A stretch of 64,000 nt of DNA, from positions 62,001 through 126,000 of the forward strand of contig NZ_SUGA01000015.1 of the NCBI RefSeq assembly GCF_004963255.1, given 5' to 3'. The position numbers and the translations under genes are program-made. Shown one piece after another: positions 1-8,304 of this stretch. The notes below the pieces were generated by a model that was not told the DNA's origin, made no database searches, and saw nothing but the letters and a program-made list of their open reading frames with translations. The stretch's first letter is position 1, and each line of letters starts with the position of its first letter. Origin of the DNA: Mesorhizobium sp. (GTDB lineage Bacteria; Pseudomonadota; Alphaproteobacteria; Rhizobiales; Rhizobiaceae).

Positions 1-1
1 C

Positions 2-667
2 ATGAGCACGACGGAGCTGCCGGCCAGCCATGCCGAACTGATGGACGGCGTCTACCGCTGGCAGCGCCACATCTACGACCTGACCCGCAAATACTACCTG
101 CTCGGCCGCGACCGGCTGATCGACGGGCTGGATGTGCCGCAAGGCGGCACGGTGCTGGAGCTCGGCTGCGGCACTGGCCGCAACATCGTGCTCGCTGCCC
201 GCCGCTACCCCAACGCGCGCTTCTTCGGCCTCGATATCTCGGCCGAGATGCTGGAGACGGCAAGCGCCGCCATCGCGCGCGATGGTCTGTCCGGCAAGGT
301 CAGTCTGGCGCGGGGCGACGCCACCGATTTCGACGCCAAGGTGTTGTTCGGCGTCGAGCATTTCGACCGCGTCTTCGTGTCCTATTCGCTGTCGATGATA
401 CCGGGGTGGGAAAAGACGGTTTCGGCGGCGCTGGCCGCGCTCGTGCCAGGCGGCTCGCTGCATGTCGTCGATTTCGGCCAGCAGGAAGGCCTGCCGCGCT
501 GGTTCCGGTCCCTCCTGCGCGGTTGGCTGCGCAAATTCCATGTTTCACCGCGTGCCTCGCTGCGTGACGTGCTTGAATCGGAATCGCAACGCGCCGGCGC
601 AACCTTCCGTTTCAAAACGCTTTATCGCGGCTATGCATATCTGGGCGTGATTGGATCCCCCAAATAG
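2..667 (+). CDS. btaB: Betaine-lipid N-methyltransferase (BtaB-type)
   Basis: A 221-residue class I SAM-dependent methyltransferase. The glycine-rich motif I (VLELGCGTGRN) is at about residues 51-61, followed by the acidic strand end GLDIS near 76-80. The N-terminus with the YDLTRKYYLLGRDRLI block (about 25-40) is what I know from BtaB, which adds three methyl groups to diacylglyceryl homoserine to make the phosphorus-free lipid DGTS. The ATG is at base 2, so any upstream btaA and the promoter lie outside the window. In other rhizobia btaAB is induced by phosphate starvation; no PHO box can be seen here. A generic methyltransferase is the alternative. Confidence 0.8.
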   Translation: MSTTELPASHAELMDGVYRWQRHIYDLTRKYYLLGRDRLIDGLDVPQGGTVLELGCGTGRNIVLAARRYPNARFFGLDISAEMLETASAAIARDGLSGKVSLARGDATDFDAKVLFGVEHFDRVFVSYSLSMIPGWEKTVSAALAALVPGGSLHVVDFGQQEGLPRWFRSLLRGWLRKFHVSPRASLRDVLESESQRAGATFRFKTLYRGYAYLGVIGSPK

Positions 668-675
668 CAAGCGCT

Positions 676-2058
676 CTAATGCAGCGCCTTGACCACCGCT
701 CCCACCATGATCTGCGGATGATAGCCGAGCTTGGCCGGCGTCAGCCCAAGCCGCACCACGACCAACTGCTCCGACGGAATGATCGCCACCGTCTGGCCGT
801 CATGCCCTTCCATCCAAACTGTGTCCTTGGGCAGGCCGGCTGCGGCGCCCGCCCCAGGCTTTCCCTCATCGCCCGGTCCCTCGATCCAGAGCTGGCCTTT
901 GCCATACACCTTCGAGGCCGGCGCCGGCTCGCGCATCCAGTCGACGAAACCGGCAGGCAGGATCTGGTTGCCGTTCCAGGTTCCGCCCTGCAGCAGGAAC
1001 TGGCCGAAGCGCGCCCAGTCATGCGCGGTGGCGTAGAGATAGGACGAGCCGACGAAGGTGCCCTGCTCGTCGGTCTCGAGCACCGCGGTATGCATGCCGA
1101 GCGGCTCAAACAGCGCCGTGCGCGGCCAGGCCAGCGCCTTGGCCTTGTCGCCGATCGCGTCCTGCCACAGCCGCGACAGCATCACCGCCGTGCCGCTCGA
1201 ATAGGAAAACACCTTTCCGACCTCGCCGGTCAGCGGCTGGGCCTCGGCGAAACCGGCCATGTCCGGCTCGAGATAGAGCATGCGCGTCACGTCGGCGACG
1301 TCGCCATAATCCTCGTTGAATGCCAGCCCGCTCGACATCGCCATCATGTCGGCAAGGCTGATGGCGGCGCGGCCGTCGGCCTTCCAAGGCGCGAAAAGAC
1401 CCTTGTTGTCGATGGCGAGCTTGCCGTCCTTCACCAGTGTCCCGACGATCGCGGCATTCACCGTCTTGGTCATCGACCAGCCGAGCAACGGCGTCTTGGC
1501 CGAGAAGCCGTCGCCGTAACGCTCGGCGACGACGCGGCCATTCTTCACCACCACGATGGCGCGCATGCCGATGCCTGCCATCGCACCGTCGTCGACGATT
1601 TTCGCGACCTCGGGATTTTGTGACGCATCCACGCGCTCGCCATCGGGCCAAAGCGCGTCCGCCTGCGCCGGCGCGGAAGCTGCTGCGCGCAGCGACGTCT
1701 GTCGCGCCTTCCCGGTGTCCCCGTCGGGAACCGAGGCGCAGCCGACGCCCTCGCGTTCCACCGCGACGCTCTTGCCCAGCACCCACAGCAGGCCGGCGGA
1801 GACAAGTCCCCTTTCCTTGTCGACGGAGATTTTCATCAGCCTGAGCAGCGGATGGCCCGGCGCCTGCACGTCGACGGCCAGCACTTCGTTGGCGTCACGG
1901 CCGGCGATGAAGACATTCGAGCAGACGATCTTGGCCGAATAGCCGGCGCCAACCCGGATCAGTTCCGGCGGCGCGAAATAGAGCCAGGCGAAGAGCGCGA
2001 CCACCGCCAGGATCACAAGGCCAAGCAGCCACTTGATGAATTTCACGACAGCCCGCAT
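676..2058 (-). CDS. Membrane-anchored serine hydrolase, beta-lactamase class C fold
   Basis: A 460-residue protein with one N-terminal membrane segment (about residues 8-28), so the catalytic part probably faces the periplasm. The class C beta-lactamase/esterase signature is present: S195-M-T-K198, a YSS motif near 286 in place of YxN, and an H-D-G near 419 in place of KTG. Known relatives include EstB-type esterases and 6-aminohexanoate-dimer hydrolases, so true beta-lactamase activity is not implied. I chose the ATG at 2058 because a purine-rich AGGCGGGGG lies just upstream; a start at 2088 would add ten residues with no clear ribosome site. It converges on btaB with a gap of eight bases. 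Confidence 0.8.
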   Translation of the reverse strand: MRAVVKFIKWLLGLVILAVVALFAWLYFAPPELIRVGAGYSAKIVCSNVFIAGRDANEVLAVDVQAPGHPLLRLMKISVDKERGLVSAGLLWVLGKSVAVEREGVGCASVPDGDTGKARQTSLRAAASAPAQADALWPDGERVDASQNPEVAKIVDDGAMAGIGMRAIVVVKNGRVVAERYGDGFSAKTPLLGWSMTKTVNAAIVGTLVKDGKLAIDNKGLFAPWKADGRAAISLADMMAMSSGLAFNEDYGDVADVTRMLYLEPDMAGFAEAQPLTGEVGKVFSYSSGTAVMLSRLWQDAIGDKAKALAWPRTALFEPLGMHTAVLETDEQGTFVGSSYLYATAHDWARFGQFLLQGGTWNGNQILPAGFVDWMREPAPASKVYGKGQLWIEGPGDEGKPGAGAAAGLPKDTVWMEGHDGQTVAIIPSEQLVVVRLGLTPAKLGYHPQIMVGAVVKALH

Positions 2059-2182
2059 CTTTCCCCCGCCTCTTTGGATTCGCGGCACGATTTATGTCAT
2101 CGATTTGCCGCCATTGCTTCCGCAAAATCACCGGCGTAGTCGAGCGCCGTCAATGGATTATCAACCATGTTCGGCGATCAAC

Positions 2183-2235
2183 TTGTCCATGTCGCCCAAA
2201 ATTGCACAGCGGTTTTGGGACAACGACATGGACAA
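2183..2235. repeat. Long nested inverted repeat in a divergent intergenic region
   Basis: The region 2059-2350 between the divergent serine hydrolase and GH25 genes holds a perfect 12-bp inverted repeat, TTGTCCATGTCG (2183-2194) with its complement at 2224-2235. Directly inside is a 7-bp repeat, CCCAAAA (2195-2201) with TTTTGGG (2213-2219), leaving an 11-nt loop and a 4-nt bulge. No T-run follows, so it does not look like an intrinsic terminator. It could be an operator, an RNA structure in either leader, or a palindromic repeat. No gene was recognised in the rest of this stretch. Confidence 0.6.
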
Positions 2236-2350
2236 ACAAGTGAGACCAGGGACGGTCCAGTGGGGCGATCGTCCGGAGGGGGCCCGCGTAAGCGACCACC
2301 ATCAGTAGAGGACCCATCAGCGGCCGGCTGAACCCGGCCTGGGGAACGCC

Positions 2351-3142
2351 ATGCGCCGTTTCACGGCCATCCTGATGCTGACGCTGCTCTGCGCCTGCTC
2401 GACCGTTGACGACCTTTCTCCGTTGTCGCCGTCCTCGGAGACGGTCACGGTGCGCGCGCCCAAATTCGAGGACTCCAAGCCGCATGAATGGGACAGCGGC
2501 GCGCCATGGACCTACGCCATCCACGGCACCGATGTCTCCAAATACCAGACGTCGGTCGACTGGCCGGCGGCGAGGGCCAGCGGCATCTCCTTCGCCTTCA
2601 TCAAGGCGACGGAAGGCGGCGACCGCTTCGACGAATACTTCAACGAGCACTGGGCGCGCACCAGGGCGGCTGGAATTCCGCGTGCGGCCTATCATTTCTT
2701 CTATTTCTGCACGCCGGCCGAAACCCAGGCGCGCTGGTTCATCGCCAACGTCCCGAGAGACCCCTCAGCGATGCCGCCGGTGCTCGACATGGAGTGGAAC
2801 CCGAAGTCGCCGACCTGCAGGCTGCGCCCCGATCCAGCCACCGTGCGCAGCGAAATGACCGTTTTCCTGCAGATGGTGGAGCGTCACTACGGCAAGAAAC
2901 CGATCATCTACACCTCGGTCGACTTCTTCGACGACAACCAACTGGCGACGTTCCGCGGCTATCCCTACTGGCTGCGCTCGGTCGCGGGGCACCCCCGTGA
3001 GAAATACGGCAGCCATCCCTTCACCTTCTGGCAGTACACCGGCACCGGCATCGTGCCCGGCATGACCGGCAAGTCCGACATCAACGTCTTCAACGGCTCG
3101 GAAGCCGCCTGGAAGAAGTGGCTGCGGCAGAACACCCGTTGA
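2351..3142 (+). CDS. GH25 family lysozyme-like lipoprotein
   Basis: A 263-residue glycosyl hydrolase family 25 (muramidase) protein. The signal peptide ends in a lipobox, LLCAC with the lipidated cysteine at residue 16, so it is probably an outer-membrane or periplasmic lipoprotein. GH25 hallmarks are visible: GTDVSKYQ at 59-66, FIKATEGG near 83-90, YHFF near 114 and the catalytic DME pair D146/E148. It should cut the MurNAc-GlcNAc bond of peptidoglycan. The next gene on the same strand is another peptidoglycan hydrolase (MltB type), 184 bases downstream, suggesting shared work in wall turnover but not clearly one transcript. Confidence 0.88.
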   Translation: MRRFTAILMLTLLCACSTVDDLSPLSPSSETVTVRAPKFEDSKPHEWDSGAPWTYAIHGTDVSKYQTSVDWPAARASGISFAFIKATEGGDRFDEYFNEHWARTRAAGIPRAAYHFFYFCTPAETQARWFIANVPRDPSAMPPVLDMEWNPKSPTCRLRPDPATVRSEMTVFLQMVERHYGKKPIIYTSVDFFDDNQLATFRGYPYWLRSVAGHPREKYGSHPFTFWQYTGTGIVPGMTGKSDINVFNGSEAAWKKWLRQNTR

Positions 3143-3326
3143 CATCGGCCCTCCCGCCTGCTTTTCGACACGGCGGGCGGCGAAACATGCAACCGCTGGT
3201 AATCCGGAGCGGCGCACTCGTGCGGGTACCTGGCGCGGCTCCTGGGCTTTGAAATCCTCGCATGCGCCTGTGCGGTCCCGACCCGGGATCACGATCAGGT
3301 CATGCGCCGGTCTCGAAAGGAAAGCG

Positions 3327-4505
3327 ATGCGATTGCGCGTTGAAATCCTGGCGGCGCTTTTTGTCTGCGGGTTTGCACTTCCCGCGGCGGCGCAGGAATG
3401 CGGTGGCGATTTCGAGACCTGGAAGCAGGGTGTGGCGGCCGAAGCCAAGGCGGCCGGCGTCGGCGAAACCGGGCTCGACGCGCTGGAGGACGCCACCACC
3501 GACGAGCGAGCGCTGGCGCGCGACCGCGCCCAGGGCGTCTTTACCCAGACCTTCACCGAATTCTCCAACCGCATGATTTCGGCCTACCGCCTGAAGCAGG
3601 GCGCGGCCAATCTGAAGAAATATGCCGAAATCTTCGACCGCGCCGATAAGCAGTTCGGCGTCCAGCCGGCCGTCATCGCCGCTTTCTGGGGGCTGGAGAC
3701 TGACTTCGGCGCCGTGCAGGGCGACTTCCACACCCTGAATGCGCTGGTCACGCTTTCGCATGATTGCCGCCGGCCTCAGCTCTTCCGGCAGCAACTGGTG
3801 CCGCTCTTGACGCTCATCGATCGCGGCGTGCTGCCGGCCGACGTCAAGGGCGCCTGGGCCGGCGAGATCGGTCAGACGCAGATCCTGCCGACCGATTATC
3901 TGGCGCACGGCGTCGACGGCGATGGCGACGGCAAGGTCGACCTCAGGAACAGCGTGCCGGACGTCATCATGACGACCGCCAGCAAGATACAGTCGCGCGG
4001 CTGGAAGCGCGACCAGCCCTGGGTCGAGGAAGTGCGCGTCCCCGATGAGATGCCATGGGACCAGACCGGCCGCACCAACAAGCTGCCGCTGTCGCAGTGG
4101 GCTCAGTGGGGCGTCACCGAGCCCAACGGCAACCCGCTTGTCGACAATGGTCTGAAAGCCGGCCTGGCCCTGCCGATGGGCCGCAAGGGTCCCGCTTTCC
4201 TGACCTATGACAATTTCGACGTCTATCTGGAGTGGAACCAGTCCTTCACCTATGCGCTGACCGCCGCCGTCATGGCGACGCGGTTTGCCGGCGCGCCGCA
4301 ATTCGACCCGCGCGCGCCCGAGCAGGGCCTGAGCGGCGATCAGATGAAGGCGCTGCAGACCAAGCTCGAAGCCAAGGGTTACGATGTCGGCACGGTCGAC
4401 GGCATCCTGGGCACCAACACGCGCGAAGCGATCCGCAAGGAGCAGATGCGGCTCGGTCTGCCGGTGGATGGCTGGCCGACGCCGGAGCTGCTGGCGAAGT
4501 TGTAG
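3327..4505 (+). CDS. Lytic murein transglycosylase, MltB family, with peptidoglycan-binding domain
   Basis: A 392-residue protein with a cleavable signal peptide (to about residue 23). The SLT_2/MltB catalytic domain covers about 25-320 with the proton-donor glutamate E124 in FWGLETDFG. The last 60 residues (about 333-392) form a PG_binding_1 domain with the typical DGILGTNTREAI helix-turn. It cleaves glycan strands to 1,6-anhydro-MurNAc ends in the periplasm. The ATG at 3327 was chosen over an upstream in-frame ATG at 3249 because the signal peptide begins there and GAAAGGAAAG lies just before it. The gene ends just before a large palindromic repeat. Confidence 0.9.
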   Translation: MRLRVEILAALFVCGFALPAAAQECGGDFETWKQGVAAEAKAAGVGETGLDALEDATTDERALARDRAQGVFTQTFTEFSNRMISAYRLKQGAANLKKYAEIFDRADKQFGVQPAVIAAFWGLETDFGAVQGDFHTLNALVTLSHDCRRPQLFRQQLVPLLTLIDRGVLPADVKGAWAGEIGQTQILPTDYLAHGVDGDGDGKVDLRNSVPDVIMTTASKIQSRGWKRDQPWVEEVRVPDEMPWDQTGRTNKLPLSQWAQWGVTEPNGNPLVDNGLKAGLALPMGRKGPAFLTYDNFDVYLEWNQSFTYALTAAVMATRFAGAPQFDPRAPEQGLSGDQMKALQTKLEAKGYDVGTVDGILGTNTREAIRKEQMRLGLPVDGWPTPELLAKL

Positions 4506-4513
4506 CGCCCTCT

Positions 4514-4657
4514 CCTTCTCCCCTTGTGGGAGAAGGTGGATCGGCGCGCAGCGCCGAGACGGATGAGGGGTGTTCCAGCGAAGTGAGACGCTGGCTTTCC
4601 CTGGAGCACCCCTCATCCGTCGCCTTCGGCGACACCTTCTCCCACAAGGGGAGAAGG
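4514..4657. repeat. 144-bp intergenic palindrome between convergent genes
   Basis: A long, nearly symmetrical inverted repeat. The outer arms are CCTTCTCCCCTTGTGGGAG (from 4514) and its complement ending at 4657, and each arm itself folds. An inner pair GATGAGGGGTGTTCCAG / CTGGAGCACCCCTCATC brackets the centre. It separates mltB (+) from the decarboxylase gene (-) and ends eight bases from the latter's stop. This resembles the RIME-type palindromes of rhizobia and may act as a bidirectional transcription end. Confidence 0.75.
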
Positions 4658-4664
4658 GGGGAGC

Positions 4665-5885
4665 TTAGTCCGCCATCGTCTCCAGGCTCGCAAACCCCTG
4701 CGGCGCGTCGCCTTCGTCGAACGGCGTCGTCACCTCGACGAATGTGTCGGGGTAAAAGCCGTTGAAGCGGGTCCTCAGCGACAGCGAGTAGGCGCCGATA
4801 TGGCCGATCTCGATCCAGTCGCCGGTGTCGACCGTTTCCGGCAGCCAGAACGGCCTGGACAGGATGTCGACGGAATCGCAGGTCGCGCCGCAGACCTTGA
4901 ACGGCACGATGTTTTTCTCGTCTCCATTGCGCGTGCGGATCGCCGGATCGGGGATGAAGCGGGCCGGCAGGGTGATCTTGCCTGTCCATGAATCCGACAG
5001 CGAAGCCCAGATGCCGTCATTGATGTAGAGCCGCTTGCCCTTGCGCAGCAGCACCCGCACGATCAGCGACAGGCACCGCGCCACGATCACGCGTCCGGGC
5101 TCGGCCACCAGCGGCATCTGGTCGAACTGATACTCCTTCAGGTCGCCGGCAAGCCGCGACATCAGCTGGCCGAGCGAAGGCATCTCGACCTGCTTCCGGT
5201 TTGGATCGTGGCCGTATTCGGCGGGGAAACCGCCGCCGACATCGAGCCCCGCGATGTCGAAGGTCAGGCGATTGCGCACCCAGTCGGCCGAGGCCAGCGC
5301 CCGCTCATAGGTGTCGGGATCCTCGATCTGGCTGCCTACATGGAAGCAGAGGCCAACCTTGTAGCCGGTGCGGTTCAGCCGCTCTGCAAGCTCGACCGCA
5401 TTGGCCGGTCCGGCGCCGAATTTCTTCGACAATTCGTAAGCCGCATGGCCCTTGGTCTGGATGCGCACGAAGACGGTGATGGCGCCCGGGTCGATATCGA
5501 GCGCCCGCACGACGCGCGTCAGCTTGGTGATCTCGTCCTCATGGTCGAGCGAGATCACCCGGATGCCGTACTTCTCCAGCGCCAGCTTGATGTCCGACTG
5601 CGCCTTGACCGGGTGCATGTAGAGCATCTCGGCATCCGCCGAGACGGCGCGCACGGCCGCGAACTCTCCCGGCGAAGCGACGTCGAAGGTGCTGACGCCG
5701 GCTTCCACCAATGTCTTCAGCACGATCTGCTCGCCATTGGTCTTCACCGCATAGGCGGTCTTGCCGGGAAACATGCCCATGAACTGCAGGGCATCCGCCT
5801 TCAGCACCTGCGGGCGGAAACAGTAGACCGGATCGTCGGGACGAAGCGCCAGTGCCGCATCGCGGGCATTTTCGAATCGCTGCAT
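4665..5885 (-). CDS. Ornithine/lysine decarboxylase-like type III PLP enzyme
   Basis: A 406-residue member of the fold-III (alanine-racemase-like barrel) Orn/DAP/Arg decarboxylase family. Visible landmarks are K48 in AYAVKTN (Schiff-base lysine), HVGSQ near 182, DVGGGF near 215, EPGR near 262 and the catalytic cysteine C336 in GATCDSVD. The CDSVD form and lack of a long insertion point to ornithine or lysine decarboxylase rather than DAP or arginine decarboxylase, giving putrescine or cadaverine. It is somewhat longer than the roughly 380-residue alphaproteobacterial ODCs. The start at 5885 follows a TGAGGA; an upstream frame to 5981 lacks family similarity. Monocistronic in appearance. Confidence 0.85.
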   Translation of the reverse strand: MQRFENARDAALALRPDDPVYCFRPQVLKADALQFMGMFPGKTAYAVKTNGEQIVLKTLVEAGVSTFDVASPGEFAAVRAVSADAEMLYMHPVKAQSDIKLALEKYGIRVISLDHEDEITKLTRVVRALDIDPGAITVFVRIQTKGHAAYELSKKFGAGPANAVELAERLNRTGYKVGLCFHVGSQIEDPDTYERALASADWVRNRLTFDIAGLDVGGGFPAEYGHDPNRKQVEMPSLGQLMSRLAGDLKEYQFDQMPLVAEPGRVIVARCLSLIVRVLLRKGKRLYINDGIWASLSDSWTGKITLPARFIPDPAIRTRNGDEKNIVPFKVCGATCDSVDILSRPFWLPETVDTGDWIEIGHIGAYSLSLRTRFNGFYPDTFVEVTTPFDEGDAPQGFASLETMAD

Positions 5886-6094
5886 GGACGAATCCTCAGG
5901 GCTGGAGCGCGCACAATTAATCCTAGCTAGCCGCCAAAGAAAACAGTTCTGTGTCTGGCGACCCGGCGCGGCCGGCTGCATGTTTTGCCAACGCTAAACC
6001 ACCAGTCAGGTTTCGGGTGGCCCTTGCCGGCGAACGCATTATCGGTTGGTGAGGTGTGAAGGCAGAGATTGCGCTCGGCCTGGGGAGGAAAGAC

Positions 6095-7015
6095 ATGTCG
6101 AGTACGGCCGCCGCCGCGCCGACGCGCGGACCGATGACAGTCAAGGATTGGGGGCAGCTTCTTCTGCTCGGCGCGATCTGGGGCGGCTCGTTCTTCTTTG
6201 CCCGCATTGCAGTGTCCGAGATCCACCCGCTTGCGCTGGTGCTGTTCCGCGTCGCCATCGCCGCCATCGCGCTTCAGCTCTATCTGGCGGTCCGCGGCCC
6301 CTCGTTCCGGCTCGCCTTCCCGCATGCCGGCCTGTTCTTCCTGCTGGCGCTCACCAACAATGTCGTGCCTTTCTCCCTGATCTTCGCCGGCCAGACTAAG
6401 CTCGGCGCCGGCGTCGCCTCGGTGCTCAACGCCACCACGCCGTTCTGGACGCTGATCCTGGCCAATGCGCTCACCACCGATGAGAAGCTGTCCTGGAACA
6501 AGCTGGCCGGCATCGCGCTCGGTGTCGCCGGCACCGCGGTGATGATCGGTCCGGGCCTTGTTGCCGGACTCGGCGGGCCGGTCTGGGCCAAATTCGCGCT
6601 GATCGGCGCGTCGATGTCCTATGCGATCGCCTTGATGATCGCGCGCCGCTTCAAAGGCGTGCCATCGCCAGTCATCGCCACCGGGCAACTGACCGCCTCG
6701 ACCATCATCATGATCCCCGTCGTGCTCATTGCCTATGGGCCGACGGGCTTGTTCTCGGCCTCGCAGCCGGTCTGGGCCGCGGTGCTGGGCCTGGCGGTTT
6801 TGTCCACCGCCTTCGCCTATATCCTCTATTTCAACCTCGTCGCCTCGGCCGGCGCCACCAATGCCTCCCTGGTCACCTTGATCGTCCCGGTCAGCGCGGT
6901 GTTGCTCGGTTTCCTCTTCCTCGGCGAGCGGCTGGCGCTGTTCGAGATCGGCGGCATGACGCTGATCGGATTGGGCCTCATCACCATCGACGGACGGCTG
7001 TTCGGCAAATGGTAG
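6095..7015 (+). CDS. EamA/DMT family membrane transporter
   Basis: A 306-residue integral membrane protein with about ten predicted hydrophobic helices arranged as two EamA repeats (residues about 15-145 and 160-298), typical of drug/metabolite exporters such as RhtA or YdcZ-like carriers. GAIWGGSFFF near residues 22-31 is the usual first-helix motif. The substrate cannot be read from sequence. The ATG at 6095 is preceded by TGGGGAGGAAAGAC, a strong ribosome site. It is divergent from the decarboxylase gene, so polyamine export is a speculative idea only. Confidence 0.88.
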   Translation: MSSTAAAAPTRGPMTVKDWGQLLLLGAIWGGSFFFARIAVSEIHPLALVLFRVAIAAIALQLYLAVRGPSFRLAFPHAGLFFLLALTNNVVPFSLIFAGQTKLGAGVASVLNATTPFWTLILANALTTDEKLSWNKLAGIALGVAGTAVMIGPGLVAGLGGPVWAKFALIGASMSYAIALMIARRFKGVPSPVIATGQLTASTIIMIPVVLIAYGPTGLFSASQPVWAAVLGLAVLSTAFAYILYFNLVASAGATNASLVTLIVPVSAVLLGFLFLGERLALFEIGGMTLIGLGLITIDGRLFGKW

Positions 7016-7149
7016 CGCTGTCATGCCACACCGCCGCCACAATTTATTCACAACGGCGAAGCCGGCTTTTGCCGAAGAGTTTCAACGGCTAACGGCAAAT
7101 CCCCGGTCGCAAATTCCACAATCATGTCGCATTGCAGCACGTTTTCCGC

Positions 7150-7177
7150 TTGCCTGTGGCCCAAATGCCCCTAGACT
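7150..7177 (+). promoter_or_regulatory. Possible sigma-70 type promoter of the 28-residue peptide gene
   Basis: TTGCCT (7150-7155) and TAGACT (7172-7177) are separated by 16 bases, an acceptable -35/-10 pair for an alphaproteobacterial housekeeping sigma factor. If used, the transcript would begin close to the hairpin at 7181-7208. Pattern match only. Confidence 0.3.
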
Positions 7178-7180
7178 CCT

Positions 7181-7208
7181 GCCATAGCTCTGAAGAGGAG
7201 GCTATGGC
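7181..7208 (+). promoter_or_regulatory. Leader hairpin holding the Shine-Dalgarno sequence in its loop
   Basis: A perfect 8-bp inverted repeat, GCCATAGC (7181-7188) and GCTATGGC (7201-7208), encloses a 12-nt loop that contains GAAGAGGAG. The start codon of the following small gene begins at the next base (7209). The ribosome-binding sequence is therefore displayed in a loop, and the 3' arm fills the spacer up to the start codon. This could control translation, for example as a temperature- or protein-sensitive element. Confidence 0.45.
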
Positions 7209-7295
7209 ATGGGACTGACGAGGCCGATCAACGCTTTGATGATTTGTGCCGCATTCGCATTCATCGGTGCCCTGATCATAGGTGTTCTTCCCTGA
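7209..7295 (+). CDS. 28-residue single-span membrane peptide
   Basis: A short open frame (28 codons plus TGA) beginning MGLTRPINALMICAAF and continuing as one unbroken hydrophobic stretch (about residues 9-27), so it should be a single-pass membrane peptide. Support for it being real: an AGGAG eight bases before the ATG, a plausible promoter upstream, and a strong intrinsic terminator 50 bases after the stop. I do not recognise the family. A competing ATG at 7204 in another frame gives only four codons. Function unknown; small membrane peptides often adjust larger membrane proteins. Confidence 0.55.
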   Translation: MGLTRPINALMICAAFAFIGALIIGVLP

Positions 7296-7345
7296 CCCGC
7301 CAAAGCCGGGAAGACCAAGCACCGAGAATAGTCCAACAGTTCGAA

Positions 7346-7371
7346 AAGGCCGGGTTTCCACCCGGCCTTTT
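7346..7371 (+). terminator. Intrinsic terminator after the small peptide gene
   Basis: A perfect 10-bp stem, AAGGCCGGGT / ACCCGGCCTT, with a TTCC loop and a short T-run following. It lies between the small peptide gene (+) and the 3' end of metF (-), and the A-run on its left side would let it serve the opposite strand as well. Confidence 0.75.
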
Positions 7372-7386
7372 CCATTTCCGGCGACC

Positions 7387-8304
7387 TCAGGCCGCGGCCG
7401 ACCCGGTCGCCTCCGCCTCATGCGAGCGGATGCCGATCATGTGGCAGACGGCAAAGACGAGGTCGGCACGGTTCATCGTGTAGAAATGGAAATCGCCGAC
7501 GCCGCGCTCGACGAGGTCGAGCACCTGCTCGGCCGCCACGGCCGAGGCCACCAGCGCATGCGTCTGCGGGTCGTTCTCAAGCCCCTCGAAACGCTCGGCC
7601 AGCCATGCCGGCACCAGCGCCCCGCAGCGCGACGAGAAATTGGCGACCTGGGTGAAATTATGCACCGGCAGGATGCCAGGCACGATCGGGATATAGATGC
7701 CGGCGCGGCGCGCCCGCTCGACATAGCGTTCGTAGAGATCGTTGTCGAAGAAGAACTGGGTGATCGCCCGCGTCGCGCCATTGTCGACCTTGCGCTTCAG
7801 CATGTCGATGTCGGTGGCGAAATCCGGGCTTTCCGGATGCTTTTCCGGATAGGCCGAGACCGAGATGTCGAAATCGCCGACGCTCTTCAGCGCCCCGACC
7901 AGTTCGGCGCCATTGGCGTAGCCGTCCGGATGCGGGCGATAAGCGGTTCCGACGCCTGCGGCCGGATCGCCGCGCAGCGCGACGAAACGGGTGACGCCGA
8001 AGTCGACGAACTCGCGGATGACCGTGTCGACCTGGTCGCGCGCGGCGTCGACGCAGGTCATATGCGCCGCCGGCGTCAGCGACGTCTCGTTGAGGATGCG
8101 CTTGACGGTGCGCGCCGTGCGCTCGCGGGTCGAGCCGCCGGCGCCGTAGGTCACCGAGACGAATTCCGGCCTGAGCGGCTCCAGCCTTGTGACTGTATCC
8201 CACAGCCTTGATTCCATCTCGTCGGTCTTCGGTGGAAAGAACTCGAACGAGACGCTGACCTTCTCGCCGATGTCGGGGCGACGGGAAAAGCGGAACTGGT
8301 TCAT
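7387..8304 (-). CDS. metF: 5,10-methylenetetrahydrofolate reductase
   Basis: A 305-residue FAD-dependent MetF/MTHFR barrel, the usual bacterial length. The family opening FEFFPPKT is at about residues 20-27, and the VTYGAGGSTR and ALRGDPAAG signatures follow in the middle. It reduces 5,10-methylene-THF to 5-methyl-THF, the methyl donor for methionine synthesis. The start at 8304 overlaps the stop of the upstream ArsR-methyltransferase gene by one base (TGATG), so the two are translationally coupled. Regulation through that partner is likely. Confidence 0.95.
   Translation of the reverse strand: MNQFRFSRRPDIGEKVSVSFEFFPPKTDEMESRLWDTVTRLEPLRPEFVSVTYGAGGSTRERTARTVKRILNETSLTPAAHMTCVDAARDQVDTVIREFVDFGVTRFVALRGDPAAGVGTAYRPHPDGYANGAELVGALKSVGDFDISVSAYPEKHPESPDFATDIDMLKRKVDNGATRAITQFFFDNDLYERYVERARRAGIYIPIVPGILPVHNFTQVANFSSRCGALVPAWLAERFEGLENDPQTHALVASAVAAEQVLDLVERGVGDFHFYTMNRADLVFAVCHMIGIRSHEAEATGSAAA

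Noticed and set aside
3153..3177. CCCGCC/GGCGGG pair after the GH25 gene as a terminator
   Set aside because: Only a 6-bp stem with a 13-base loop and no T-run; it is too weak in DNA of this GC content to call.
5927..7051. Minus-strand open frame of 374 codons opposite the EamA transporter
   Set aside because: The transporter has a strong ribosome site and the right helices. The shadow protein is highly charged with no domain.
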